NCBI GenBank assembly: GCA_900768515.1
Contig: CAAGDG010000153.1
Coordinates: 9,028 to 73,027 of the forward strand
From: Lentisphaeria bacterium
Lineage (GTDB): Bacteria; Verrucomicrobiota; Lentisphaeria; Victivallales; Victivallaceae
Length of the DNA: 64,000 nucleotides
Direction: 5' to 3'
Below are positions 1 to 9,068 of the stretch, in pieces. The position numbers were made by a program, and so were the translations under genes. Within the stretch, counting starts at the first letter, position 1, and every line of letters starts with the position of its first letter. The notes beneath the pieces were generated by a model. That model did not search any database. It was not told the origin of the DNA and was given only the letters and a program-made list of their open reading frames with translations.

Positions 1-1207
1 CCAGACAACGGAGAAACTTCTGAATATATCCATCTTGACCATGGGGAATTACAACAACAATATTTCGATTCTCTTTTGTCTTTCCTGAAAGATATTTTAA
101 CAATTCTCTCATGAAAAGATCAGCTCTATCCGACACAAACAATGCGATAGAACCAGCCGGCCAGAAATACGGAAGATTTCCGTTATATTTTTTTTGCGTC
201 AAGGTAACTTCGTAAGGCTTCAGAAACCAGATCGGATCAAGCTTGATCCCCTGTTCCCATGCGTTTTTTTTCAATTCTGATTCTTCAAGGACAGAGGTTT
301 CATTATCATTCACACATTCGCTCATGTAAGGGGCCATAGGATTGGTTTCCTGGGCTTTAACTTGACGTACTCGCATTTTAATGTTACGTCGCTTGGCTTC
401 GGTAAGAATTGGCCATATTTTAGACAAAGCAGTTCGATTGAAAAGGGGATCTGATGGATAATACGGCAAAATTATTTCGGAATGAATGTGGCGAAATATT
501 TCCCATTTCAAATTATCAGCTCCACCAGCAGTGCAAATCCATCCCATACCAAGATTGGCTTGCGTGATATGAATCGAAGTGGAAAATTGCCACGGATTGG
601 TGGATAAGCTGTATTCTGGAAACCAGACTCCGGATTGGCGTGGTTTGAAGAGAAAAGGGTATTCTTCCTGATAGTCATTATACTTGAAGAACTTCATCTC
701 ATAAACATTACCTTGATCATGACAATACAGGAATTGAAGGTTCCCTGTGGTATTTTTGATGGGTAATGGAGTTTCCACTATCAGTGGCCGTGGAATGGAT
801 AATTCCGCGTAAGAACGGATCAACTTGCCTGTAATTGAGTCCATATCCATTTGCTCCAAACAGAGTTTTTCTGCCAAAGCAACGTAATCAATATTTCCGA
901 GTATTTCCTGAAGAATGGATTGAAATTCACGAGGAGTAATGTTGTACAACAACGGAGCCGGTTGTATTACGGGATAGTTACAACTCAATGACATTGACCC
1001 GCTGATGAGAGTTATTCCTAAGGAGTTTGTATTCACAAGAATCGTACCGTCAGAATTGGAAAAACCTTGAAAGGGGATATGGGTCAGATTTCCCAATCTT
1101 GAAATCTCAGGTGAATCAGCATGATTGATCGCCCAAATAATAACTTTTGAAGTAGCATCCATCAACTTGATCTGTTCTGCATTTTCTGTCTGTTTAGTGA
1201 TCCACAT
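1..1207 (-). CDS. Unknown mobile-element protein, 3' end beyond the left edge
   Basis: An open frame starts at the ATG at 1207-1205 and stays open for 402 codons to the left edge, so the C-terminus is missing. A GGGAG ribosome-binding site lies just upstream, and the ATG follows the stop of the preceding gene by one base, so the two are translationally coupled. The visible protein is soluble, with no membrane segment or signal peptide and no motif I can name with confidence. Its last visible part is a hydrophobic strand-helix stretch (SIALFVSDRADLF, then IVVVIPHG). Base composition is AT-richer than the chromosome right of 7 kb. It is the fourth gene of a leftward run with an AlpA-like protein and an SF3 helicase, so a role in replication or maintenance of the integrated element is likely but unproven. 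Confidence 0.7.
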   Translation of the reverse strand, partial: MWITKQTENAEQIKLMDATSKVIIWAINHADSPEISRLGNLTHIPFQGFSNSDGTILVNTNSLGITLISGSMSLSCNYPVIQPAPLLYNITPREFQSILQEILGNIDYVALAEKLCLEQMDMDSITGKLIRSYAELSIPRPLIVETPLPIKNTTGNLQFLYCHDQGNVYEMKFFKYNDYQEEYPFLFKPRQSGVWFPEYSLSTNPWQFSTSIHITQANLGMGWICTAGGADNLKWEIFRHIHSEIILPYYPSDPLFNRTALSKIWPILTEAKRRNIKMRVRQVKAQETNPMAPYMSECVNDNETSVLEESELKKNAWEQGIKLDPIWFLKPYEVTLTQKKYNGNLPYFWPAGSIALFVSDRADLFMRELLKYLSGKTKENRNIVVVIPHGQDGYIQKFLRCL

Positions 1208-1208
1208 T

Positions 1209-1667
1209 TTATTTTCTCCCGTTAGATTGCAGATAACAATAGTAGCCAAGAACGATACCGATTGCCCGACATTTGAAAAAACAGGAATTGCAATTCCACG
1301 TGGCAAGCATCCTTTGAAATCCGACATCGGCAAAATGCAGGATCGGGTATGGGATCAGTATTCCACATTCTTTACGTAATTCAACCGGGTAAAAGAAACC
1401 CAGGTATTGCGGTCCTTCCCCGTCGATGGCCCTGACGATGATTTCAAGTTTTTCCGCAGTCAACGGAAATGGCGAAACATGGAATCGTTGCTGAAAGCTT
1501 AAGATGAGAGAGTCGTTTTTCTGCTCAGAAGAACTTGCAGACGGCATGGGAACGGCATCGACAATCTCCGGTTCAATAATTTCCTCTTTTAGAACATTGC
1601 ATGTTCGGGCAAGACTCATTTTTTCAAGACGATCTGTGAAGAATTTTTCTTCTGTTTCTGTTAGCAT
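1209..1667 (-). CDS. Small hypothetical protein of the integrated element (152 aa)
   Basis: I start this gene at the ATG at 1667-1665 because a strong GGAGG lies seven bases upstream. Longer in-frame extensions would run back into the helicase gene. The protein begins MLTETEEKFFTDRLEKM and has an acidic, alanine/serine-rich linker near residues 40-55. The C-terminal part holds two close Cys residues (CNSCFFKC) and may bind metal or form a disulfide. The middle (about residues 65-110: FHVSPFPLTAEKLEIIVRAI and following) looks like a small globular domain. No family was recognised. It sits between the helicase and the truncated gene in the same direction, with an inverted repeat in the 112-nt gap on its 5' side. 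Element-specific function is inferred from position only. Confidence 0.65.
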   Translation of the reverse strand: MLTETEEKFFTDRLEKMSLARTCNVLKEEIIEPEIVDAVPMPSASSSEQKNDSLILSFQQRFHVSPFPLTAEKLEIIVRAIDGEGPQYLGFFYPVELRKECGILIPYPILHFADVGFQRMLATWNCNSCFFKCRAIGIVLGYYCYLQSNGRK

Positions 1668-1695
1668 GGTTTTCCTCCATTTTGTTTGAGTTTGT

Positions 1696-1730
1696 CCGTC
1701 GCTGCCATCGAAAAACGACGGCAACGACGG
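1696..1730. repeat. 15-bp inverted repeat (hairpin) between helicase and small gene
   Basis: Arms 1696-1710 and 1716-1730 pair over 15 positions, with two mispairs that become G-U pairs in the minus-strand RNA, around a five-base A/T loop. In the leftward transcript this forms a stable stem after the helicase stop and 29 nt before the next start codon. No U-run follows, so it looks like an RNA stability or partial-termination element rather than a classical terminator. Confidence 0.6.
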
Positions 1731-1754
1731 GAAATACACGTTTTTACAATTTTT

Positions 1755-1770
1755 ATATACGCGCGTATAT
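1755..1770. repeat. 16-bp perfect palindrome just downstream of the helicase gene
   Basis: The sequence atatacgcgcgtatat equals its own reverse complement. It lies 10 bases beyond the helicase stop codon and 25 bases from the neighbouring hairpin. It could be a protein-binding site (replication initiator or regulator) or part of a transcription-termination structure. Nothing in the sequence decides between these. Confidence 0.5.
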
Positions 1771-1779
1771 GTATTTTTT

Positions 1780-3156
1780 TCAGTCAAGCAACTCGAAGCC
1801 CTTGTAGCCACGAATCCTCTGTCCATGGATGGAATTACAGCCGACGGCATTATATTCCGTTCCCATGGACTTTGCCAAACGTTTGTAAAAAGCCGCTTCT
1901 TCAAGGAATTCAAGTCCTAGGTCTCTCTGGTGTCTGATATAGGTGGTATAAGCCGACCTTGATGAGAATTCATTGCCAGCTGAGCGTTTGATATAGTTGC
2001 AGACAAACATGTCCATCGACCGAATCTCGTCCACCAGCTTGTCGCGACGAACCTTCTGCGTTGTGGTCAGCTCAATCTGCCAATTGTTGCTCCGTACATG
2101 CCTTGCTCCATCAAGAATCCAGTTTAAAATACCGCTGCCTTCTTCCGCCAGCAGGCGATCGACAAGAGTTCGATCCTGTTTTTCTTCAGGAATATGGTGA
2201 TGGAACAACATCGGCAGCATCCGGTCTTTCCATTCTTGCCCCTTACCTTCAAATTTTATCCTCATTTTGTTGTTGGTCACTAAAACTAAGGAGAACGTTC
2301 CAAAGTGCTTTACACGGTCGTTTTGGAATTTTTGAGCAGTCTGAAAATAGTCTCCGCCAGTAATCTTCTTGACGAGTTCGCCTCCAGAAGAACACAGTCC
2401 CCCGCTGATGGCTTCCGAAGCCGTCAGCAGGGTCTGAGTCGTCAAATCAGAAAATCCAAAGGTACTGGAAATGTGTTTGAAATTCAAATCGAAAACTCTG
2501 GTCGGCCCGAGGAGTCGCGACAAAAGAAGAACCAGCAGGCTTTTCCCGCAACCGCCTTCGCCTTGAAACAGGAGAAATTTTCTGGTCCGGTTGGCAGGAA
2601 AGAGTGAGGCCCCCAAGTAATCCTGAACAACTCGCCGGTCATCCGCATCCGGAATAATCTCCCGGATTTTTTCCTCAAATAACGGAGCCGGAGCGTTCGG
2701 AATATAGGAAACGGTTAAGGAATCAAGAATTATGTCTTCTTGATTATAATCTCGAAATTTCAACTCTTGGCTTACAGGTTCCCAGTAAAGAATCCCGTTC
2801 GTAACCGGGATGATATCTGGATCAAGCGGCGGGAATCTCTCGGCCCCATTCTCAAGTTGAACCATCTGCATAATTTCATGCAGCAAACCAGGCGTTATCT
2901 GTGAAAAACATGATTTAGAGGTTGATCGCATCAGCCGTAGAATTAGATCGCGAATCGCAATCTTGATGGCGGTCGAAGATGTACTATGCCATCGACCATT
3001 TTCCATTTTTAACCAGCCAACATCATGGAAATATTTTACCTGAGTGTCTTGCTGAAAGGCTGCTGCGAAGAAAATAGGATTAACGCGGGGATTTCTCCGT
3101 CCCTCCGTGGGGAATGGTTCTCCAAATTTCTCGATGATGGCTTGATACTCTTGCAT
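1780..3156 (-). CDS. P4-type phage/plasmid SF3 helicase (primase C-terminal/D5-like)
   Basis: This 458-residue protein resembles the helicase half of phage P4/D5-type primase-helicases, which unwind DNA at the origin of a mobile element. The N-terminal half looks like a D5_N-type region (FPPLDPDIIPVTNGILYWEP, about residues 110-130). The SF3 AAA+ core follows: Walker A GEGGCGKS near residue 195, a hydrophobic Walker-B-like segment near 240, and the sensor segment LVLVTNNK near residue 285. No Zn-finger or archaeo-eukaryotic primase domain is seen at the N-terminus, so priming may come from another protein. The ATG at 3156 lies two bases after the stop of the AlpA-like gene, preceded by GGAG, which indicates an operon. 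Base composition is AT-rich like the rest of the element. Confidence 0.88.
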   Translation of the reverse strand: MQEYQAIIEKFGEPFPTEGRRNPRVNPIFFAAAFQQDTQVKYFHDVGWLKMENGRWHSTSSTAIKIAIRDLILRLMRSTSKSCFSQITPGLLHEIMQMVQLENGAERFPPLDPDIIPVTNGILYWEPVSQELKFRDYNQEDIILDSLTVSYIPNAPAPLFEEKIREIIPDADDRRVVQDYLGASLFPANRTRKFLLFQGEGGCGKSLLVLLLSRLLGPTRVFDLNFKHISSTFGFSDLTTQTLLTASEAISGGLCSSGGELVKKITGGDYFQTAQKFQNDRVKHFGTFSLVLVTNNKMRIKFEGKGQEWKDRMLPMLFHHHIPEEKQDRTLVDRLLAEEGSGILNWILDGARHVRSNNWQIELTTTQKVRRDKLVDEIRSMDMFVCNYIKRSAGNEFSSRSAYTTYIRHQRDLGLEFLEEAAFYKRLAKSMGTEYNAVGCNSIHGQRIRGYKGFELLD

Positions 3157-3158
3157 GA

Positions 3159-3527
3159 TTACTGTTCTCCTTCTGTTTGTTTTTCTGTTGTATCCGAGGA
3201 ATTTACGTAATCAAAGATGTCAATATTGCGGTAACGTACGGTCTTATTCCCTACACATTTTCTGTGAAAAGGGAATACACCCTCACGCTCAAGATTTCGA
3301 AATTGGGAATAGCTTATGGCAAGTATTTCTGCCGCTTCTTGCGGAGTAAGTAGCCTAGGTGTAATAGCAGGAGCCAACTCTCCTGTCTTCGCAAGAGCGT
3401 GTAGATTTTTTGAGATAATATTGTATTCCTCCACTGTGATCGTTCCTGAATCAAGCAGTACGCTCGCCAGACGGCACACTAAGCGTGTCGTCTGCGGTCG
3501 CAATCTGCTATGATTCAAATTTGGCAT
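3159..3527 (-). CDS. AlpA/excisionase-like helix-turn-helix protein
   Basis: This 122-residue protein has a MerR/excisionase-type winged helix-turn-helix at about residues 58-110: LTPQEAAEILAISYSQFRNLEREG, then FPFHRK..NKTVRYRNIDIFDYV. That pattern is typical of AlpA, Xis and HTH_17 proteins, in which a short wing follows the recognition helix. The N-terminal 55 residues form a separate helical segment. Such proteins activate or direct excision of integrated elements, or regulate their replication genes. It is the first gene of the leftward element operon, with AAGGA before the ATG at 3527 and a possible promoter 40-67 nt upstream. The stop is two bases before the helicase start. The specific role (excision versus regulation) is not resolvable from sequence. 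Confidence 0.8.
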   Translation of the reverse strand: MPNLNHSRLRPQTTRLVCRLASVLLDSGTITVEEYNIISKNLHALAKTGELAPAITPRLLTPQEAAEILAISYSQFRNLEREGVFPFHRKCVGNKTVRYRNIDIFDYVNSSDTTEKQTEGEQ

Positions 3528-3860
3528 CTAATAATTCCTTTATCGATTCTTGCTTTTTCTGCATGAAACATAATCCATAAAAAGATGGAATCAACAACTA
3601 TTTCAAAACTAATGTCATATTGTTTTTTTCTGCTTATTTTTGGGACAAAATGGCGCCTTCTAAATGTCACAGTCTCATTGACAGATCGAACTGCGTGGCA
3701 CTTGCACTAAGAAACATGGTGTCGTATATTACGAGAAGCTAATATGAGGAAAAAAAGTCTTACAGGGATATCAAATGCATAAGAAAAAGAATTACTAACA
3801 GGAAAATACCAATCTTTTTGAATTTGGTTCATTTTATTTTTGATAAACAGCGAGGTTTTG
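3528..3860. promoter_or_regulatory. AT-rich divergent intergenic control region of the element
   Basis: This 333-nt region contains no credible gene and separates the leftward replication operon from the rightward 475-aa gene. A possible leftward promoter is TTGATT (3594-3589), a 16-nt spacer, and TATGTT (3572-3567), in front of the AlpA-like gene. Rightward, a TTGACA-like hexamer lies near 3670 but no good -10 follows at the right spacing, so that promoter is unresolved. Homopolymer T and A runs are common. Confidence 0.4.
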
Positions 3861-5288
3861 ATGGCAACAGGGATTGTGGATTATCTGCTCAAAACTGGCA
3901 GAGCAAAACTACAAACACATAAATGTTACGATTTTCTTGAAGTTGCTCGTCCGGATTTTGATCTCGTAGCGGTTGAAAAAATTTTGGACGAGTTTCACTT
4001 TTCCATAGCAAAGGATGAACGACTTTTACTTTGCTATCGATTTCGGGAGGCCCCGGCATACTTGAAGGAATTTTGTAAACCTTTACTGGACTGGTGTCTG
4101 AGATACGAAATTGATGAACACCTGCAACAAGTAGAAAACCTGACAAAAGAATTGATTAAGGGGGTTGCGATAAAAGAAGGGAAAAATGATCACATTTATC
4201 GTGATGTATTTGAGAAAAGTTTGTCTAAAAAACAAAAAATCAACTTGTATACTGAATGGGAGCAGTTACAGAAAGAAGGTAAAATTATTCAAAAATACGA
4301 TGCTTTTAGGAAAGGATATAACCGTTGGTGTAAGAAAAATCCTAGTCCGATTCTTCGTAAAAAAAACTGGCCTTCCAAGGAGTTTTTTCGTTTTGTGGCC
4401 GCCGTTAGTGTACATTATGTTGTACATGATCAATCGGGAAGGAAAGAATTCTTTTTGTTGAAAAGTCCCAATACGATTCCTAAAATCAATCAAATATTGA
4501 AGCTTGCTTTGAGTCTACAATGTATACCAAATCGTGATGATGAAGCTAAGCGTGTAGAAAAAATCAAGAAGGCATCTAAGCTTACCAATGAAGAGAAAGA
4601 AGCGAATCTGAGAAAGCTCGCAACACGTAACAATATTCATGCAATTCAATGTTTGCTTGAAAGAGAAGGAAATTCCGATGAACTCACTTTACGGGCCGCA
4701 ATGTTAATGCCGAATAAATATGGAGAAGGGCGTCAATGGGAGGGAAAATGGAATCTACCGCAACTTGAGCCATATCATCATTTTAATACTATCCGAACCC
4801 GTAACATGGAGTGGATAGGAGGCTCGAAAGTAATTCCTGCTAAAACGATTGTAAGAAAAATTTCTTTTAATGTCAATCCCCATTCCGAAGAATGGCTTAA
4901 AAGCAAATTGGCCAAGCGCAAGTTGTCTTTATCACCATATTCTGATGCACGTAATAAACGCGACCAAACAAGCGAAAAATGTGTGATTGAGAACCCGTCA
5001 CCACATGATTTTGACGAGATAATGAAAATCGGAAAGATAATCGGTAGCATTGAGCTTGTATTTACCTCTGGACTAAAACTTGACTGCTATAATAAAATAA
5101 ACACTACTATACATTTGTCTGAGAGACAATATGCTATCCATGCCCTGTATGATTTAATTGATAAACTCAAAGATGGCGACCGCGAAGCGCTGCCTCCAGT
5201 GATACGCGAGAAATTGAATTCGTTACTAACCGAGGCAGAACAAAACGCCAAATCTCTGTCAGACGAGGAATATAGGAAAAGTCTTTAG
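3861..5288 (+). CDS. Orphan 475-aa protein of the integrated element
   Basis: I recognise no family. I start at the ATG at 3861 rather than an upstream in-frame TTG (3840) because GAGG lies five bases before the ATG. The protein is basic, lysine-rich and largely helical, with no signal peptide or membrane segment. Around residues 220-270 it has a charged helical stretch (AKRVEKIKKASKLTNEEKEANLRKLA) that may form a coiled coil. The C-terminal 60 residues are again helical and charged (LSERQYAIHALYDLIDKLKDGDREALPP). Base composition is the most AT-rich in the window. It converges on the integrase gene with a 4-nt overlap and stands alone on the plus strand of the element. That is the usual place for cargo, such as a defence, entry-exclusion or maintenance gene, but this is only a positional guess. 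Confidence 0.75.
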   Translation: MATGIVDYLLKTGRAKLQTHKCYDFLEVARPDFDLVAVEKILDEFHFSIAKDERLLLCYRFREAPAYLKEFCKPLLDWCLRYEIDEHLQQVENLTKELIKGVAIKEGKNDHIYRDVFEKSLSKKQKINLYTEWEQLQKEGKIIQKYDAFRKGYNRWCKKNPSPILRKKNWPSKEFFRFVAAVSVHYVVHDQSGRKEFFLLKSPNTIPKINQILKLALSLQCIPNRDDEAKRVEKIKKASKLTNEEKEANLRKLATRNNIHAIQCLLEREGNSDELTLRAAMLMPNKYGEGRQWEGKWNLPQLEPYHHFNTIRTRNMEWIGGSKVIPAKTIVRKISFNVNPHSEEWLKSKLAKRKLSLSPYSDARNKRDQTSEKCVIENPSPHDFDEIMKIGKIIGSIELVFTSGLKLDCYNKINTTIHLSERQYAIHALYDLIDKLKDGDREALPPVIREKLNSLLTEAEQNAKSLSDEEYRKSL

Positions 5289-6625
5289 CCACGTAATAGT
5301 GTTCGAATCTGTCGCAACAGCTCGCGGGTGGGCTCTGGATTATCATTGAGCAGGGTTAAAACCTCATTGATTTTATCTCGGTCGCTCTTTCCGTTCATGG
5401 TTCCGCTGACCGCATCAATCGCCTGTTGCTGGGCGGCATCACCGACGTGGGTGTAATATTTGTCTGCGATCTCAGAATCGGTCCCGAGAATAGAAAGTAG
5501 AACCGCCTTTGGCACGCCAGCCTCGGCACAGAAACTCGCGAATGCGTGGCGGAGAGAGTGAAACCCATATACCGTCATCTTTTTACTGCGTCCGGGAACA
5601 GCAACTGACGGTTCCAGGCCGATCCAGCGGATCACACGTAAAACGTCGATGTTGATCAGATTGACTCCTACGCTTTTGCCGTTTCGATCCACCTTATTGT
5701 ACCGGGCGGCTGATTTCGGGCAGACATATTGATCCTCTTTCCAGGTCTGCGCTTCTTCAAGTACAGCATACAGTTCGGCGGCCATCGGAATGGTCACCTC
5801 CTTGCCGGTCTTGAACTGCTTTACCCAGATTCGCCGGCGTTCCATATCGACGTTCTGCCATTGCAGCAGCACACAGTCTTTCAGACGTTGCCCGGTGAAC
5901 ATGCCGATGTAGTAGATGACACGGATTTCCGGTTTGTTTATGACATGGTATTTGTCATCGGCAAGAACTTCGCGAAGCCGCTGCTCCTGTTCCTTGCTGA
6001 ACGCCTGTCGCCTTACAATGGTGTCCTGTTCCTCTCTGGCATTACGTAACAATGTTTTAGATCGAAACGGATTTTCTCCGGAGTAATAGTCTTTGAGGCA
6101 GTCAAATATCTTCCGCAAACGTTTGATTTTGCGATTATGGGTATCAACAGCTTGTGCTTGGGATTTCAGGAAGCTCGCGTATTCTTCTGCGATTTTGCTG
6201 TTCAATTCTGCTACAGAGGTAATGACTGTATGATGCTTTCCTGGAGTTGTAACAAATGCAACAAAATCTTCATACGTTGCCTTGTAAGAGAGTTGTTCGC
6301 TGACGGTATGCGGAGTTGCACGTTCCGGATGAATTTCATATTTAGCCCATCCTTCTGAAAGCGGCAACATTTGCGCTTGTCGGGAAAAACCTTTCATGGC
6401 GTTGATTTGAGCGACAGCCACATCCATTGTTTGTGCAGTCCAGATGGAATCCAGCTCTTCTGCGCGTTGAAGTGCTTCGAGTTCATCGGTTGTTTTCAAC
6501 GCAAATTCTTTTCGTACCCCGTTGGCCACCGTGAGGCGGTAATAGAAAGGCCCCCGGTCATTTTTTCTTCTGAGTGTTCCGTGGAGTTTCTGCATCCGGT
6601 TTTTGATCCTGCTTCCTGTGTTCAT
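5285..6625 (-). CDS. Tyrosine-family site-specific integrase
   Basis: This is a phage/ICE-type tyrosine recombinase of about 446 residues. The catalytic domain shows the expected residues: the first Arg in TGQRLKDCVLLQW, His and Arg in GFHSLRHAF, and the nucleophile Tyr in EIADKYYTHV. A SAM-like core-binding segment precedes it (YKATYEDFVAFV to the KRLRKIFDCLKDYY helix), and an N-terminal arm region rich in basic residues may bind arm sites. The preferred start is the ATG at 6625, while an in-frame ATG at 6670 is possible. The gene reads away from ssrA, with its start about 110 nt from the tmRNA 3' end, the classical arrangement for an integrase using the tmRNA gene as its attachment site. 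It overlaps the convergent 475-aa gene by 4 nt. Confidence 0.93.
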   Translation of the reverse strand: MNTGSRIKNRMQKLHGTLRRKNDRGPFYYRLTVANGVRKEFALKTTDELEALQRAEELDSIWTAQTMDVAVAQINAMKGFSRQAQMLPLSEGWAKYEIHPERATPHTVSEQLSYKATYEDFVAFVTTPGKHHTVITSVAELNSKIAEEYASFLKSQAQAVDTHNRKIKRLRKIFDCLKDYYSGENPFRSKTLLRNAREEQDTIVRRQAFSKEQEQRLREVLADDKYHVINKPEIRVIYYIGMFTGQRLKDCVLLQWQNVDMERRRIWVKQFKTGKEVTIPMAAELYAVLEEAQTWKEDQYVCPKSAARYNKVDRNGKSVGVNLINIDVLRVIRWIGLEPSVAVPGRSKKMTVYGFHSLRHAFASFCAEAGVPKAVLLSILGTDSEIADKYYTHVGDAAQQQAIDAVSGTMNGKSDRDKINEVLTLLNDNPEPTRELLRQIRTLLRG

Positions 6626-6700
6626 TCTGATAACCTGTTCTGACAGATTATGGCGCAATATAGCACACAAAAGCCCGACATGCGAACTTTATGGGGAAGA

Positions 6701-6720
6701 AACGGGGAAGAATCCCCGTT
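6701..6720 (-). terminator. Hairpin after ssrA, probable terminator
   Basis: Arms 6701-6707 and 6714-6720 form a perfect 7-bp GC-rich stem with a six-base loop, 14 nt past the tmRNA CCA end. The following bases are pyrimidine-rich (TCTTCCCC) rather than a clean T-run, so strength is uncertain. It lies inside the inserted element if the ssrA 3' end is the junction. Confidence 0.5.
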
Positions 6721-6732
6721 TTTGAGCTTAAA

Positions 6733-7091
<359 letters not shown>

Positions 7092-7107
7092 ATGTCGGTA
7101 AAGTTTC

Positions 7108-7135
7108 AATATAACCTGATTTTATGAAAAATCAA
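7108..7135 (-). promoter_or_regulatory. Probable ssrA promoter
   Basis: The minus strand reads TTGATT (7135-7130), 16 nt, TATATT (7113-7108), which would start transcription about 10-12 nt before the mature tmRNA 5' end. It overlaps a 7-bp AT-only inverted repeat (7117-7134) just past the stop of the upstream gene, which could also help end that transcript. Confidence 0.5.
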
Positions 7136-7150
7136 GTTGAAACAGAAATT

Positions 7151-8872
7151 TCAACGTTCCTCAAGGCTCGCCAGGGAATCCGCTATCATCCGCCGCGCCA
7201 CAGCCGGCGCAGCCGACAATGCCCGGCGCAAACTCTCCACCGCCTCTTCCCGCCGCCCCAGCCGACGCAACGCTTCTCCACGAAGAAAGTCAAGACGCCA
7301 CCCCTCCCCTCCCAATTCAGACTTGTCACACAATGACAACGCAGCAAGCGCCTCCGTCGCACGTCCTTCCGCCAGGCGGAAAATTCCACGGTAAAGCAGA
7401 GGAAGAGAACGATCCATCCGTTCATCAGAAAGCGCCTCCTCAACCAGATGGTCCGCCAGATCCAGCCGCCTCATTTGAACCAGCCGATCCACCAGATTGG
7501 AAAACGCCGCCCGGTTGCCGGAGCGAAACGCCCGCATCAGAAATTCCATCGACGCTTCATTCGGATGTCCTTCCGGCTCCTCCGAAGCCAGCGCCCAGGC
7601 AACAAAATCACTGCTCCGCAACCGCGCCCCTCCCCGATTCAGCCACCACGGCATCGATGCCGCCAGCAGTACAACCGCGGCGATCGCAACGCGGATTCCA
7701 CGCCCCGGATACCGTTTTTCCAACGCCCAGCTCCACGGCCACAGGGCAAAGAAACTCCATGCCGGATAGAGGATCAGACGATAACGCCCCATCGGATAGT
7801 TCGCGCAAAGCGGCAAGGCCAGAAGCATTGTCACCAGCAAAAACACCCCCTCCCCTTTCCGAAACCGGCCGGTTCCCACCAGCATGAGCATCCCGGCCAA
7901 CGCCAGCACCATCACGGGTTCCGGTCCCGGCAGCGGGGCAAGCGGAGGAAACTCTTCCCGGATAAAGTAGTAGTTCAAATTGTCGGGAATCTCCCGGGGC
8001 GCAAATAAAATTGGAAGACGGCCGACCGCATTCCATCCGATCCGGCAGAGGAGCGCCAACCGCGACGCCGGAACTTTTCCACCATCCCCGCCGGCGTCTT
8101 CGCCGACCGGAGCGTTGACCTCCGCGGAATACGGCAGAACGTCGAAGAATGGAGAAAAGACGGAACGGCCATACCAGTTCAATCCCGCAATCAGCAGCCA
8201 GAGCGCCAGCATTCCCGCGGCGACAGGAACTCCCGCACGGATTCCCCGACGCAAACCTCCCCGGTGAAAACTCCGCCAGCCGCACCAGAGTGTCGCACCG
8301 ATGCTCCACAACAGCGCGGTGGGACGGCCGATGGAAGCCAGTCCGAGCAGAACACCGGCCAGAAAACCGAATTTCGAGGTGCAACGGCGGCGGCCGGCCG
8401 CAATCACTCCGGCGACCGACGCCCAGAGCGCCAGCGTCACCACACTCTCCTGAAGCGTCGTACACTCATAAAGGAGCGCCGGGGCATACAGTGCCGCGAG
8501 CAGTCCGCAGCCGAGCGCAAGACGGCGGCGGCCGGTCAGATGAAGGACACTCCAGGCGGTCAGCCAGGCGACCGCGACGCCCCCCCCCATCTGAAGCACG
8601 GTCAGCAGCTCGGGCACGTGGTGACACCCGTTGAGACGCCAGAGCGCCGCAACCACCATCCGGTGAAGCGTGAAAAACGGCGGATGCGAAACACCCCATT
8701 CCCCGAATTCGAGCAGCGTCATCATGTCCAGCCCCGGCACCCGGTGGAAGTAACGAAGCGGGGATCCGAGGTAGAACCAGAAAGCGGCGCATCGCAGAAC
8801 AATCGCAGTCAGGACAACCGGAATGTACACTTCGCGGGAGTTCCCGGAAAACGGGCGTTGGAATAACTTCAT
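7151..8872 (-). CDS. Polytopic membrane glycosyltransferase-like protein with C-terminal TPR region
   Basis: This 573-residue protein starts at the ATG at 8872, chosen for the GGAGG five bases upstream over an in-frame start at 8914. About ten hydrophobic segments span residues 20-415. The first loop after TM1 carries acidic residues (PGLDMMTLLEFGEW), as in GT39/ArnT-type GT-C enzymes, which transfer sugars from polyprenyl carriers in the periplasm. A loop motif APREIPDNLNYYF (around residue 305) recurs as WDFREIPNN in the membrane protein at 49630-51486. The last 150 residues are soluble helical repeats ending in a canonical TPR (GEALRRLGRREEAVESLRRAL). Substrate and acceptor are unknown. 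It is transcribed towards ssrA and seems to be monocistronic. Confidence 0.75.
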   Translation of the reverse strand: MKLFQRPFSGNSREVYIPVVLTAIVLRCAAFWFYLGSPLRYFHRVPGLDMMTLLEFGEWGVSHPPFFTLHRMVVAALWRLNGCHHVPELLTVLQMGGGVAVAWLTAWSVLHLTGRRRLALGCGLLAALYAPALLYECTTLQESVVTLALWASVAGVIAAGRRRCTSKFGFLAGVLLGLASIGRPTALLWSIGATLWCGWRSFHRGGLRRGIRAGVPVAAGMLALWLLIAGLNWYGRSVFSPFFDVLPYSAEVNAPVGEDAGGDGGKVPASRLALLCRIGWNAVGRLPILFAPREIPDNLNYYFIREEFPPLAPLPGPEPVMVLALAGMLMLVGTGRFRKGEGVFLLVTMLLALPLCANYPMGRYRLILYPAWSFFALWPWSWALEKRYPGRGIRVAIAAVVLLAASMPWWLNRGGARLRSSDFVAWALASEEPEGHPNEASMEFLMRAFRSGNRAAFSNLVDRLVQMRRLDLADHLVEEALSDERMDRSLPLLYRGIFRLAEGRATEALAALSLCDKSELGGEGWRLDFLRGEALRRLGRREEAVESLRRALSAAPAVARRMIADSLASLEER

Positions 8873-9029
8873 ACGATCCTCCCGGCGTGAACAGAGCGGG
8901 AACCGTGCGACCAATGCCCGCGATCAACTCTTTTCACTAATGTACCAGCTTCCGACCGCTTTTCAAGCCTCCGGCGAATTTTTCCGGGAACAGGCGGGGG
9001 AGAATCGTGAAAAAATCGAAAAAATACTC

Positions 9030-9058
9030 TTGTATAATCTCTCTTGCATGGTTATATT
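9030..9058 (+). promoter_or_regulatory. rnpB promoter
   Basis: TTGTAT (9030-9035), a 17-nt spacer and TATATT (9053-9058) place the start about 10 nt further, matching the 5' side of helix P1 of RNase P RNA at 9069. Confidence 0.6.
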
Positions 9059-9068
9059 ATCTGGTATG

